From Hydractinia symbiolongicarpus (lineage: Eukaryota; Cnidaria; Hydrozoa; Anthoathecata; Hydractiniidae): 60,000 nucleotides of DNA. The translations under genes and the position numbers were made by a program. Below, in pieces: positions 1 through 11,610 of this stretch. The stretch's first letter is position 1. The number at the start of each line of letters is the position of its first letter. Where the stretch lies: contig NC_079883.1 of the NCBI RefSeq assembly GCF_029227915.1, positions 2,668,001 to 2,728,000 on the forward strand. Reading direction: 5' to 3'. Under the pieces are notes generated by a model, which ran no database searches, had not been told where the DNA came from, and saw nothing but the letters and a program-made list of their open reading frames with translations.

Positions 1-700
1 AAAGATTCTTTTGAAGTTTTGCTACAACATTTCCCATAAGAATATACTTTTCAAAGTCATCAGACTTTTTGTGATTTTTGTTACTACAATTTGTTTTTGT
101 TTTACTCACACTCAACTGTGTGTGATTGCAAATGTGAGCAAACTTGTGCAGCATAAAAAGATGTTAAAAAAACCTGCTAGGTCATAGTTGTTACCATAGC
201 CACTAATTATATTAATATGCAGAAGTATAAATTTTATTAATAAGCAGTAGTATAAAAATTCTGTAAAAAACTTTAAACCTCTTTTTCACAGCGTTCATTT
301 TTTAAGAGAGTACTTGGTACGTTTCAAACCTCTTTTACAAAACTATAAAGGCTCTGGGGTGGAGAGCACCTTTAGCATGAAGAGGAATATTCGATCTAAA
401 ATTTTTTTTTTTATTTCATGAGTTTGTGTAGAAGGCAACATCTGATGAGTTTTCTGACAATCAGAGGTTAAAAATTGTGAAAAAAGATGTAATATTAATT
501 ATCTCCAAAAGTAAAAAATGTTAAGAAAAAATTTAAAAAGCACTTTTAGATTACTGTTTTGTGATCCCAAAGAAGCAAACAGCAAACATGAGAAAGTGCA
601 GGCGTTTTCGAGGGAATTCGACATTTTGAAAGAAATCATGTATTTGCCCAAAAAAACCCGCATAGAACTGAACAATGCCGAAAAAAAATAAAGATTCACA
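1..700 (-). repeat. Dispersed repeat, truncated copy of the 38.1-39.1 kb element
   Basis: Read as reverse complement, this stretch aligns over most of its length with 38190-38871. Position 1 corresponds to about 38871, so the copy runs off the window start. Shared landmarks include the stretch reading GTTTGCTGTTTG near 580, the pyrimidine-rich block near 300, and the segment around 20-60. Similarity fades at about 650-700 before the terminal inverted repeat seen in the other copy, so this copy is truncated or diverged at that end. Short ORFs in it are shared by both copies but look like chance reading frames. Confidence 0.75.
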
Positions 701-1503
701 AAAAAAAACACTCGAAGATTCACCACAAATATTTCAAAAAACTCTAAAAATTAAAATAAACTTACTATGTGGTAGCGAAGTTCTTAAAAGAACTGTTTTT
801 GATGGTTTTTGATAAGATTTACTTGATAAATAACTTATATATATAAACTTTCCCTCTAAGCGCCTTCTTCTGTTGTCCGGAGTTGCATTTCAGGAATGCT
901 CCAGGCGAGTTCAAGCGTGCGGACAGTTTCGGAGGACAACCACCAATTTAAGTCGAAAAGTCGATCAAACTCGAACTTTTAAAATGCAATCTAAAAAAGC
1001 ATTTCTATCGCAGCAGACAAATTTAACGGCAAATGGCATTTCGTAAAAATAAAATCGCGCCCATGACGAAAAAGTATACACCAATCAAAAACTATGAATA
1101 TGCTTTTTTAACTTGATAAAACCTGAAACTAACAAATTAACTTTAATGAAAGACTTCTTTGAAAAAAAAAATTTAATTTATACTGGCTATAAAAATCATG
1201 GAACTCGCGAAAAAAATAATTGTGAAACACATGATCCTTCATGGAGATAACCTTTATATTTAATTACTGCAATTAAAAATTTCATAAGGGTTCACACAAA
1301 ATATATTGCTAAAATTGATCTTGCAACCTATTGTGATTAAACAATAAATCGTGTGGGGTCATTGTTTATCACAGAGGCAATTATTTTCTTAAAAAACAAA
1401 AGCTATTGCAATGTTTTTGTTCTGTGTAACTATTCATGCGAGTTTCGCATCCGTGGTAGATTACATTCAGACTGTACTGTATATATGCGGCGTTTGCAGC
1501 ATA

Positions 1504-1664
1504 CATATTGAAGAAGAACTACTTTGTTCATCACTAACATACTGCCAAGCGCACGTAGTGTAGTAGGTTCGTCTGCGGCTCCCAGTTCTGGGGACCGCGG
1601 ATCGAATCCCGCTCACTGCTTGGCAGTATGTTAGTGATGAACAAAGTAGTTCTTCTTCAATATG
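1504..1664. repeat. 47-bp perfect inverted repeat (hairpin) with tRNA-like loop
   Basis: Positions 1504-1550 are the exact reverse complement of 1618-1664, 47 bp without mismatch. The 67-bp interval between the arms is a tRNA-like module. The right arm continues directly into the 271-bp tandem array. The later two tRNA-like copies keep a shorter, imperfect version of the same stem, about 21 bp with 3 mismatches (for example 1803-1823 against 1892-1912). Confidence 0.92.
1551..1617 (+). other. tRNA-like module, copy 1 (Pol III box A/B-like)
   Basis: Box A-like TAGTGTAGTAGG at 1556-1567 and box B-like GGATCGAATCC at 1599-1609 are 43 bp apart, as in tRNA genes and tRNA-derived SINEs. An anticodon-arm-like hairpin lies between them. 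The T-arm pairs only imperfectly and there is no T-run terminator directly downstream, so this is a tRNA-derived promoter-like head and not a functional tRNA gene. Confidence 0.65.
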
Positions 1665-1821
1665 ACTTACACACATTATACTCACCCGTCATGATCAGAG
1701 GTCTGATCGGGGTGAAGCATTCTCTGTTGAGAATGAAATACGGATGTGCTATGATAAATATTCACCTATATGTATACACACCATCCGGATAAACTATCTG
1801 AGTTCATCGCTAACATATAGC

Positions 1822-1891
1822 CCCACGTAGTGTAGTGGGTTCGTCTGCGGCTCCCATTTCTGGGGACCGCGGATCGAATCCCGCTCACTGT
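1822..1891 (+). other. tRNA-like module, copy 2
   Basis: Same module as copy 1, with box A-like TAGTGTAGTGGG at 1828-1839 (closer to consensus than copy 1) and box B-like GGATCGAATCC near 1871. It is flanked by an imperfect 21-bp inverted repeat. Confidence 0.65.
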
Positions 1892-2092
1892 TGGCAGTAT
1901 GTTAGTGATGAACAAAGTAGTTCTTCTTCAATATGACTTACACGCATTATACTCGCCCGTCATGTTCAGAGGTCTGATCGGGGTGAAGCATTCTCTGTTG
2001 AGAATGAAATACGGATGTGCTATGATAAATATTCACCTATATGTATACACACCATCCGGATAAACTATCTGAGTTCATCGCTAACATATAGC

Positions 2093-2162
2093 CCCACGTA
2101 GTGTAGTGGGTTCGTCTGCGGCTCCCATTTCTGGGGACCGCGGATCGAATCCCGCTCACTGT
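2093..2162 (+). other. tRNA-like module, copy 3
   Basis: Third copy, identical to copy 2 where compared, with the box A-like sequence at 2099-2110 and the box B-like sequence near 2142. Confidence 0.65.
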
Positions 2163-2314
2163 TGGCAGTATGTTAGTGATGAACAAAGTAGTTCTTCTTC
2201 AATATGACTTACACGCATTATACTCGCCCGTCATGTTCAGAGGTCTGATCGGGGTGAAGCATTCTCTGTTGAGAATGAAATACGGATGTGCTATGATAAA
2301 TATTCACCTATATG

Positions 2315-4866
2315 TTAACTGTACTATCTTAATTTTTATCTTGAATGAAGATTTAAAATATCTTATATCTATTTTCAGAACTCGATTTCAATACATTGTT
2401 CATTAATACATTGCTTTAAATTTCTTGTAAAACTGTAACTTGCGTAAAGTATTCGTAAAGCCTATCTGAAAAGAATTGAGAAAAAAACAAGATACACATT
2501 ATTGACATAACTCCCTACTTCGCTATGATTATGATAATATATCATTTATATAATGGTGAAATACGTATGCTAGCTAAAATGTAATACTGCTGACTATTGC
2601 CTAAATAGTCCGCATTATAGGAAAAATAATATAAACAATACATCGCAGAACATGTTTGTCATAACACCCTCCTCTGTTATGGTATAACATAATTTTTGCC
2701 TATACTATATTCTTTAAAATATTTCCACATGTGAGACATAGACTTTTTATAAGACTGCACGATAAACATTAGAAACAACACTAACATTTTTTATTAAAAT
2801 AATTTTTCAGTTCTTTTGTAAGTAGAGGGAAAATAACTTGCTGTATAAATTTCCAAACAAAACAATCTTAACCTGCTGTGTAACTATCAAAACAACAGCG
2901 TTATTCTGTATAACTTCTGTTTAACTAAAACAGCAAAGAATAATTCTTGCCGCGTAATTTTCAAAACAGCACAAGAAAAATTCTTGCTGCACAACTACTT
3001 ATTTTGCTAAACAAGAGAATAAATTTATTCATTTTTGTTAAAGTGAGGCAAATTATAAAATTTTTTTTCGCAACAAAAAAATTATTAATTATTTGCGTGC
3101 GCGATATGAAAATACACAGAAAATATGTTTGTCGTAACACCCTCCTCCTCCTTTGTAGAGACAGTTATTGAAGAATTATGAATCGCACGTCTTGCCAACA
3201 TGAAACACTTTTGGGCATGCAAAGTGTTGCATAACTAGCCACTCCATTTACTAAATTGTGGTACAATGAGGTAGAAAAGCGTCAGAGTAAATGGAAAATT
3301 ACTTTTGTGCACAAAAACTATTTAAAAGTTATATGCTGCAAAAGTTTTTTCTAAAGTTTTTTTTAAGAAAAAAGATATTTAAACAGTTATTTAAACGAAA
3401 ATATATAAGCACATAAAACTTTTTTAACCACAATAGTTTTGTGCGCGATTTCTTTCGCGTCATTACGTCATTCTTGAAAAAAATAGCGTAGAATAAAATG
3501 TTAAGAAATATATTTTTTAAAACGGACGAAGTTTGAAAGATATAAAAAAAACATGCGAAAAAACGTTTTTAGAAACAATATTTTTTGCACAATTCATTTT
3601 AATCTTTCGCATAGTTAACAAGTCACTAAATTTCATTACTTGCACTGATGCCTAAGGGGATTTCATTTTCAATAAGTTTTAACAATAAAACTTGCAGTTA
3701 TGAGAAAATAATAACAGTATATATTGTTTTATCAGAAAGATTTTGTTAAATCACTCACAACATAGCTGTCGCAAAGATCATTGCAGTAATTACGATAAAC
3801 ATAAGATTAGAAAGCTTCTGACTTTCAGGAAAAGGTCTTGTAAACGCGCGTACGTAGAAGGTTACATTCTGACTGTACTATGTAGCTCTATAAGTGTGTT
3901 TTTGATTTTCAAAAAATCTGTGCATTATATTACTTTTTTAGTTATTAATTCACATAATTTTGGGATAAAAAATTTAATAAAGCAATGTTATTTATTTTTT
4001 TTAAAAACTAACAATCATCATGTAGCTAGCTTAGCAAGCTAGCTAGGTGCAGAAGAGTTGTGCAAAATATATTAAAAACTGACGCCTAGGTTTGTCAACA
4101 AAGTGATGCTTTTTGCCAGTCCACTATCCTCTACACAAGCTAGCTAAGATAAGCCCACAAAGACACAATTTGAGTGAACCTCACTTGGCAGGCCACAAGA
4201 TTCTTAAAGAAATCATAACTCACAGATCAGCTTACTTGTGAGCTGCACCTAATGAAAAACAACAAGTACGTAAAAAATAGAATAAAAAGAATTGTGTGTA
4301 GCTATCATTAGAGAGTTAACATTGTTGTTCTTTCTGTTTAACTATGCTTCAAGCACCTCTCACCATCACAACGCAAACAGTTTGTTTATATACAACCTTG
4401 CTTATTGCAATAACATCTCTAATCTTTTTAAGAAAAACAAATTGGTTGATCGAGCAAGATTCGTTCCAATCGCTAATGGTTATACTCTAAAAACACAAAA
4501 ATGACAATTCATAAAATTAATTCAGCTGATCTTGCGTCGCATTTGTTGTTTTTTTTGTGGCTGTCATTCGCGATGTCTTACCGTGTTTCTTATATAAACA
4601 ACACGTCCCACGACCACAAAGAAAAACTTTTCCCTAAGTAATAAAGTAAATATTTTTAAATTTACCCCCACAGAATCACAGAAAAAACCGCACATTAATT
4701 TCTAATTTTTCCGAGAAGTTAGATTCATTTTACAACGACCGCAAAAATTGTTTAGGGCAGAAAAGATCCGAAGTTCAAGTTTAGGAGTATGAGAAAAACA
4801 TCAAAAGAAAATATTAAATTCGCATTATTTTTCTTTTTTCTTTTTTCATCGCATTTATTTGCCCAT
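2315..4866. other. No gene seen; AT-rich
   Basis: Only short unsupported ORFs on either strand. A 23-bp hairpin lies at 4023-4045 (10-bp arms TAGCTAGCTT and complement, 3-bp loop). Around 3856-3880 a motif containing TTACATTC and GACTGTACT resembles 1459-1485, perhaps remnants of the same repeat family. Confidence 0.5.
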
Positions 4867-4956
4867 CCTCGTCCCCAGGTTTTATTGCTTGCCTGGTATT
4901 AAATGACTGATACGGCGCTAACAATGTCAAAAAGCCAAGAACCCCTGGGGACGAGG
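4867..4956. mobile_element. Short MITE-like element with 13-bp TIRs
   Basis: CCTCGTCCCCAGG at 4867-4879 is perfectly inverted at 4944-4956, giving a 90-bp element with no coding capacity. Related CGTCCCCAGG or GACCCCGAGG words occur at other places in the window (near 10351, 42167 and 45454), consistent with a dispersed family. Confidence 0.6.
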
Positions 4957-6447
4957 TTTTATTTAGCACATGGAACTACTGCCTGTTACCCAGTTCCTTA
5001 CGGAAAAAGAGAGTAGAAAAAGTGAAAGAGGGTCTCGAGTTTAACAAAGTCGACAAGGTGGATAATTGCAATCAACCCTGATTATTTTCACGAGCGCACA
5101 TGTTTTTATGTTTGAGACAAAGCGTGAAATAAGCTTTTTTGTCAAATGGTTTAAATCAATTGCAAAGGATCACTTATTAGCAAAAAACTGCTGCTTAATT
5201 GTTGTCTGGTTGACTATCTGGTTAGAAAGACCAAATTCACGAGTTTATTTCTTAGTTTCAGCCTCTAACGTGGACAAAATCACCTACAAATTTTTTTAAA
5301 CATTTTGCTGCAGATGTTTATCTTTTAATCTAGCAAAAATATTAATACTAAATACTATTTTAAATAATTAACAAACTGAACTAAAGCGGTTTTTCACGCA
5401 TTAATAATAAGTAATCATACTGAAGTACACCATCCGATCCAGGGAAGGATTTTTGTAAAACTTATTCTAGTTCATTTTTTGAATCTGTTACATATGTCAT
5501 ATACCTCACGTTATTTCAAAAATAAAAAATTCTTGTCATCATTTTTTTATTCCTAAATAAGAGGTCAAAACGCAAATATTAATTTTTAGATCTACGATTC
5601 CCAAAGATTTTTTCCGGCGAAAATTTCCTCCCAGGCCTCTCTAGTGTGCGCAAAAATTTCTTCCCTGAAGTTAAGCCTAATCAAAATACCTGATATGCAT
5701 CTTTAGACAAAAAATCATTTTTATTGAATTCAAAGCACTCCAAGATAGAAGCATGTATATTTAATGTTCTTAAATCCAATTCAGAGGGAGTCACGAAAAA
5801 TAAACGCTCTTTGTAAAAGCTAAAAATTTAGCTTAATAATCTTAATCTCATACTCAGGGATTCCTGTTTATTCTTCTGTTTCTTTTTTTATATACATACA
5901 CTTATAGTCATACTTTCATTTTCAACAATCGGTACAATAGAACTGTAGCAATGTCGTAAGTTATCAATTTTTGCGACGACTTATTTTCGCGAGTTTAAAA
6001 TAATGCATTTTGCGAAAAAAAGAGATATTTCACGAAAAAACTTTATCACAAATGGTCCATTTTATGATTTTATTGCGAAAAATTATTTAGTAAATCTATA
6101 CAGGCTGACTAATTTACACGCAGTCACGAAAAAAAAAATCCGCTAATGCGCGAGATTTAGCACAGACAATAAAAATAAACAAACAACAAGTGATTGCGGA
6201 AGGGAATTTTAAGTCACAATTCTTGTTTTTCCGCCTATATTTTCAAAATTTACAAGAAAGACAGCAAACAGGATTATTGCGTCATTTTTCAACTATGGTA
6301 AATATTCAACTTTTTTGGGGAATTTTTATTAATCTTCATAAAATTGGCAAAAATTATAGGTACCTCAAAATCTAGAACACTTATTTTATCAATTGATCGA
6401 TACAATAAAGGGAAGTAACTTTTGCCGAAAGAAATTTTATGTATATA
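4957..6447. other. No gene seen
   Basis: AT-rich with no supported coding sequence. Around 5960-6130 there are several GCGAAAAA and CACGAAAAA words in both orientations, resembling the interior of the MITE-like repeats found elsewhere in the window. Confidence 0.45.
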
Positions 6448-7158
6448 TCAGGCGTCACTATTATCATCGGAAGGAGACGAAAAAGAATCCACTTCATCCT
6501 CGGAAGAAGAGGATATAGAAGTCTTACTATCACTTTCCTCATCCACCACTAATTCATGCGAATATGTTGATTTTGTATCTTTTTTAGAATCAGCCACTTC
6601 AGTTTTTTTCTTTTTTTCTTTGACTCGCTCTTGTTTTTCTTTCGCCTTTTTCTTTAGTAACTTATTTGTGTCTTTTATCATGTTACTAAGCTTCTCAGAT
6701 GTTACGGTCGGACTCTTTGTCATTACTTTTAGTTTTTTTTCCTTTGTTTTGTTATCAGGTTTGTGTAAGGTGATGCAGTTCGAATGTCTTCGTTTAAACC
6801 CACGCCACCAACTGTCAGTAGGACCTACATCTTCACGAAATTTACTTGTGCGGTTACTTTCTTTGGCAATAAACCACGCAAAATCTTTGATATGCGAAAT
6901 AGATAAGGGATGACCACGTTTAGCCATAAAATCGATATAACGGACAATATACGTTTCTTCGTCTGTCGTCAATCGTGTCGGTTGACCTCTAATATCCCGT
7001 TTATATTTGTTGGATACTTTGTCCTTTAGAGTTTGACGAGGTATCTCAAACACCTTAGCAGCGTCAGTTACATTCATTTTGCCATTCTTTACACAAGCTA
7101 AAGCCTTGACAAGTGATTCGTGGCTGTACGATTTTCTTTTTTCCCCATTGGTCGACAT
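6448..7158 (-). CDS. psq/CENP-B-type DNA-binding protein lacking a DDE domain
   Basis: A single uninterrupted ORF of 236 residues from an ATG at 7158. Residues about 8-50 fit the pipsqueak (psq) helix-turn-helix, with a KAL..V..GKM start, an AAK.FEIPRQTL core and KDKV following. Residues about 60-131 fit a CENP-B-type HTH with RLTTDEE, GPTDSWWRGFKRRH and a LHKP end. Both domains occur at the N-terminus of pogo/Tigger-type transposases and of domesticated relatives. The DDE catalytic domain expected next is absent. Instead there is a lysine-rich stretch (about 136-195) and an acidic serine-rich tail (205-236). It could be an exapted nuclear DNA-binding protein or a transposon gene truncated by a stop. 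The long intact frame favours function but does not prove it. An AG acceptor-like site near 7185 could join a 5' UTR exon. Confidence 0.75.
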   Translation of the reverse strand: MSTNGEKRKSYSHESLVKALACVKNGKMNVTDAAKVFEIPRQTLKDKVSNKYKRDIRGQPTRLTTDEETYIVRYIDFMAKRGHPLSISHIKDFAWFIAKESNRTSKFREDVGPTDSWWRGFKRRHSNCITLHKPDNKTKEKKLKVMTKSPTVTSEKLSNMIKDTNKLLKKKAKEKQERVKEKKKKTEVADSKKDTKSTYSHELVVDEESDSKTSISSSSEDEVDSFSSPSDDNSDA

Positions 7159-10100
7159 ATTGTATACACAAGTTAGGGGGTAATCCTAAAACAGAGTGAA
7201 AGTGTTAAAAAAACATTTGAGGGTAGGGTCTAACTAACTCAAAATTATTAATATTGCATTTACATATAAAACAATTTCTTATAATAATGGTAGTATTTAG
7301 TGTGCTCCTAAATAGCTATGTGCAGTGCAAAAATGTTTTTACCCAGCTGGACTGATATATTGAAGACATTGACATAAATTATAATATTTAGTTATCCGGA
7401 TTATCATTTAAACCAGGACAGGCCTACCAATAAAAAAATAACACCCATGCAATAAATCACTCCCCCAAGGTTACAATAATTTAAACTGGGCAAGCAATAT
7501 GAATAAATAGAATAAGTTTATAAATGCATATTTTATCTATTTAGTTTTTTTATCTATATGATTTTATCTTTTCTTTATATATTTTGGTTCTTTTTTACTA
7601 TATGTAACAAGAGAGAGAACATTGATTTCCATGTACAATAAAACAATATTGCCCAGCCAAAAAAACCTTTTTTGAAATTGGGGGAGCAATTAATGGCTCA
7701 GCTAGTTTCTCATTTCTCAGGATTAGAAGAGCCTTTGCGTGAGCAAGAGCAATTACTCTCCCCTTATTGATAGGCCTACAGGAGCAACTAAACTCCTGGT
7801 TTTTAATACAGTTCTGTAATTTATCCAGGTTAACCAGGAATATTTTGAGTTATACATCAGCCCAATTTTTTCACCAGAATAATGTTTAGAAGTATGATAC
7901 ATACCCCCCCTCCCTTATTTTTTAACATGTTTCAAGGCCCATATCTCAGAAACCAATTCATAGACAACTTCATTTGAAACCAACTTGTTTTTTTTATTTG
8001 GCAACACTGGAAACTTAACAACTTAAAATGAAAACACTCATATAACATTTAAGTAAAAATCTTTTGTCTGATTTGTAATTATAAGAGATTACTAAAATAA
8101 AAAACAAGGTCAAACAAGGAAGCTACATGGATGCAAATCCAATCTCTATTTTAAACAAGAGCTCTCGTATAAGATTGTTTGTCAGCAAAATGAGTGAAGT
8201 TTTATGGGACACATAGAGAAATTTTTATATGCATATATCAACAAAGTTAATAAAATTTTGAGTTGTAAGGTTGGATTTTTTTGCTCCATCCATAATTTAG
8301 TCTCTGAAAACATAAACAGAAGTATGGCGTCAGTAAAACTCTATCACTCAGCCCTTTTATATAACTAGCATACCCCTGAGCAACATTATGACATCAAAAT
8401 TGGGTTAAATTTGAATGAGAAAAAAGTGTGGCAAAACACAATCTTCAAGGCAAAATTTTTGGTTTTCTTAATACGTTCTTGCAAAACCAATATTTATATA
8501 TACTTTTTTGTGCAATACTTTTAGGTTTTAATTTTAAGATGAACTTTTATCAGACTAAAAGATCAAATAATTTATAAAAGATAATCTTGTTTTCTTCTTT
8601 CAGATGCAAATTTCAACTTCATTCTGAATCTTTGAGAAAAAAAAAACAACTATGTTTTTCAACAATCTCATGTAAACTTTCGCCCGCTTCATGCAAGCAT
8701 GATTACACAATTTTTTAACAAATTCATCATGTTATAAAATAAAATAAAAAGTAATAATTAAATTAATGACCCGTATAACAATCGTAGCAAAATACCTGAA
8801 GAGGCATAGACTAGGTTACTGTAAAGGAAAAAACTCACTTGATGAGTAGTGTCAGAAAAACTCTTATAATATATCAATACTTTTATACTTTATCTTATTT
8901 TTTTTTTGTTTCTGAATGCTTGATGAAAGACGTATTTGATGGTGTTATTTTCGTTAGACGTTGATTTTTCAAAAAGAAAATATAATTAAATAAACACACA
9001 CCACTTTTTTTCACTGTACGTTTTAAAATGGTTCTTTTTCCAAATGCGTGGTCGCAGGCTTCTCGTTTTTGCACCATTACATTCAGCATAAATTACATTC
9101 AAAAAGGGTCCCGGATTTTTTTTCTAATAACGTCGTTATGAAATTATTTGTAATAATTTATAATTATTCAAAAAACTGCAAATTTTTTTCTTTCTTTCGT
9201 CATAATTCGCTTATAGGTAATTTATACTTAAAAATCCCGGAACCTTTTGTGCATAATTTATTCAGCTTTTCATTACCGAAAATTTCAGTGAGTCAATAGG
9301 AAGCTTTCGAAAAAAGAGATCACAAACGTAAAGGCATGTATGCGAAAATTTACTAACGAGATATTTGTTTTTAAAGATTTTTATAGGTGTTATGAAAATG
9401 TGTGAACTGAGTGTGCAGAAAGATGATAGAAGTGCGAACTTTTTCTTTATGCTGAATATGCGTGCACGCGTTCAAAATTATTATTAGACAGAAGTCAGGG
9501 TTACAAGACACTGCTTTATAATCATAGCGCAATTAAAAAATGCCCAAGACAAGATGGTGAAAGTAAACTATCTAAATAATATTATTATGCATATTTTTAA
9601 ACGGGAGTTCCATATCATGCATAATGTTTACAAAAAATATGCCCAACTCATTTTGCACATATTTTGTCGAAGGTGTGAAGAATATAACACCTATGAAAAG
9701 GCTTTTTCCAGAAAAAGGGATGTTCCAAATATTAAAATATAAAATATGTCATTGGAAAGAGAATTTTTTTTTCTATATGTCATATTTTTTTTGCAAAAAA
9801 CCTAAAAAAAAATTTGTTTCCTTTACAGTAACCTTAACCGTCTTATTAAGGAATGGTCAATCTCGATCAATGAGCATGTTCCATACGAAATTGACCCGTT
9901 GTACGAGGTTGGTCATTTTTCGTGCCTGTAGGAAGATGGGAAATTTTGTACGAAAATGGGCATTACAATTGCTGCACAAAAATTATGCAACGAATAATAG
10001 GGAGCTTGTATGGAACTTGAGGTCTCAATATACAGAGCTGACAACTCTGTAAAGAAACATGAAGATATTATATTTCTTCGCTATGAAAGCCAAATCTTAA

Positions 10101-11170
10101 AGTTTTTTACTTTGTTTTAATTTGCTTGAATAAAATATGATACGTTTGCAATAGTGTTTAAATCTTTCTTCCCCAAACTTGTCCCTGGGAACGAAATTGG
10201 TCTGTTAACGCATTTTGCAGACGATTCTACTTTACCCTGGACACCCAAGAGCAAGTTTTAAATATCTCTAAGTCCGCTAAGGATGAAAAGTTTGATTGTT
10301 CTTTCTTGCGAAACAAGTTTTCCTAAATTATTATTATTTAAGCGCAGCCTTGACCCCGAGGTTTTCCTCTTTTTAAAAGTCTCGCTCTGGTATAAAAAAG
10401 GAGATAAAAAATCCCGAGGTCGAGGTTGTCGTTAAGTGCTAATTATTTCTTATACTAGGTATTACTCTGGGCGTTACTTATTTGGTCACTTGGTGCTTAA
10501 GACTATTTGAAAAGCCTTTCTATCGCATCATATTATATCATACAGCGCACATTACACATCACACGCTTCGTGTCCGAGCCGCAATGTAGTGTCTTGAAAA
10601 AAACGTTTTTTAAGTTTGATTTCTTTCTTATGTTTTTCATTTGATAACGTCAGGAACATCAAACTACCAGCCTGCAAATTTTAGAACTTCTACTAAAAAT
10701 TTTTTTTATACCGCGTAGTGTTATTTGCTTACTTTTTAGCGATAAGCTTTTTGGTTCTGGCATTTAGTGGCAGGGAAAAAATGCTAGGATGGGGTGAAAG
10801 AGGTCTTTTCTTGTGTATTTTTTCTCAAGGGAACATCCTTCGAGGTTTTAAAGTATTATGGAGTTTAGATTGATGCCTTCTCTTATTCATTTGAATTCAT
10901 TTAAAATCCTAACAATGCTTTCGCGTGACAAAATGAACTGGAAATAACTTTGCTTCATCTAGCTTCCCCATCTCTTTTCCTGCCACGCAGATGCCAGAGC
11001 CGAAAGGAGTTACCGTTGAAAATATAAACAAAGGAATTCATAACTAGCAAGTGTTACAATTTGTGGTACCATCTAAATATCTAACATATATAAGACATAT
11101 ATAAGAGGAAAATTAGGTTTGGCAGTTTGTTGCCAAAAAATTCGTTGACTAGTTGAATAATATTTTCTTT
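7159..11170. other. No supported gene
   Basis: Mostly AT-rich intergenic sequence. On the plus strand 9624-10052 is open for 142 codons, and an acceptor-like pyrimidine tract plus CAG ends at about 9833. Neither that frame nor the adjacent one gives a recognisable protein, so no CDS is called. An isolated imperfect palindromic element lies at 10342-10437. Confidence 0.45.
10342..10437. mobile_element. Short palindromic MITE-like element
   Basis: The left end contains CCTTGACCCCGAGG and the right end CCCGAGGTCGAGGTTG, forming imperfect inverted termini around about 50 bp. It resembles the 4867-4956 element in size and in its GACC/CGAGG words. Confidence 0.45.
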
Positions 11171-11175
11171 AATAA

Positions 11176-11610
11176 GGGCTGTTCATATGGAGGCGGGCTG
11201 GCTCGGTTAGGCAGGCTGGCTCGGCTAGCGGGGTGATTTTCATCTCGCGTTCATATGAAGTTTTTTACATCTCGGCCAGCCGGGATGGAAAAGTTGTTTA
11301 CATTTCACAAAAGATTCATAAACAATGAAGACAAAAGAATATATTTCGAACTTTAAATAATTGATGAGAATTTTTATATTCTATTGTTAATTTCATCTCG
11401 CCTAGGCGGGCTGGCTCGCCTGTCATATGAACATTTTTATTTTTCTATGCGTTTCTTAAGAACAGCGAGATCCCGCCTGACCGAGATCTCGGTACAAACA
11501 AGCAAGATCTCGGCAAGGCGGGCTGGCTCGGTTATCATATGAACACATTCCTACTTTTTCATGTGTTTCTTAATAGCAGCGAGATCCCGCTCAGCCGACC
11601 CAGCCCGGTA
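11176..11610. repeat. GC-rich repeat element with GCGGGCTGGCTCG units
   Basis: A GC-rich island in AT-rich surroundings. GCGGGCTGGCTCG occurs at 11193-11205, 11406-11418 and 11518-11530, each close to a CATATGAA or TTCATATG word. Inverted versions (CGAGATCCCGC with TCAGCC) occur at about 11465 and 11580. The mix of direct and inverted units is typical of a foldback or MITE-like non-autonomous element. No ORF. Confidence 0.6.

Larger units (their letters stand above)
1621..2314 (+). repeat. 271-bp tandem repeat array, about 2.6 units
   Basis: Units start at 1621, 1892 and 2163, a spacing of exactly 271 bp. The third unit breaks off at about 2314. Units are nearly identical; unit 1 has a few substitutions against units 2 and 3. 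Each complete unit ends in a tRNA-like segment with its own inverted flanks. The high identity means recent amplification or homogenisation. It could be a SINE-headed satellite or a tandem array of a non-autonomous element. Confidence 0.93.

Noticed and set aside
421-470. Possible hammerhead ribozyme (CTGATGAG)
   Set aside because: The CTGATGA core is present but no GAAA box or stem II/III partner lies at the needed spacing, and the other copy of the repeat does not keep the core here.
1551-1617. Functional tRNA gene
   Set aside because: The T-arm does not pair properly, the anticodon arm is irregular and no terminator T-run follows; only promoter-box-like elements are convincing.
1467-2406. 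Small ORFs over the 271-bp array
   Set aside because: They are by-products of the repeat and of the inverted arms on both strands, with no protein-like composition or splice context.
9624-10052. 142-codon plus-strand ORF with a possible upstream acceptor
   Set aside because: No recognisable domain, and the frame includes low-complexity K/F-rich stretches typical of AT-rich noise. Left as unassigned.
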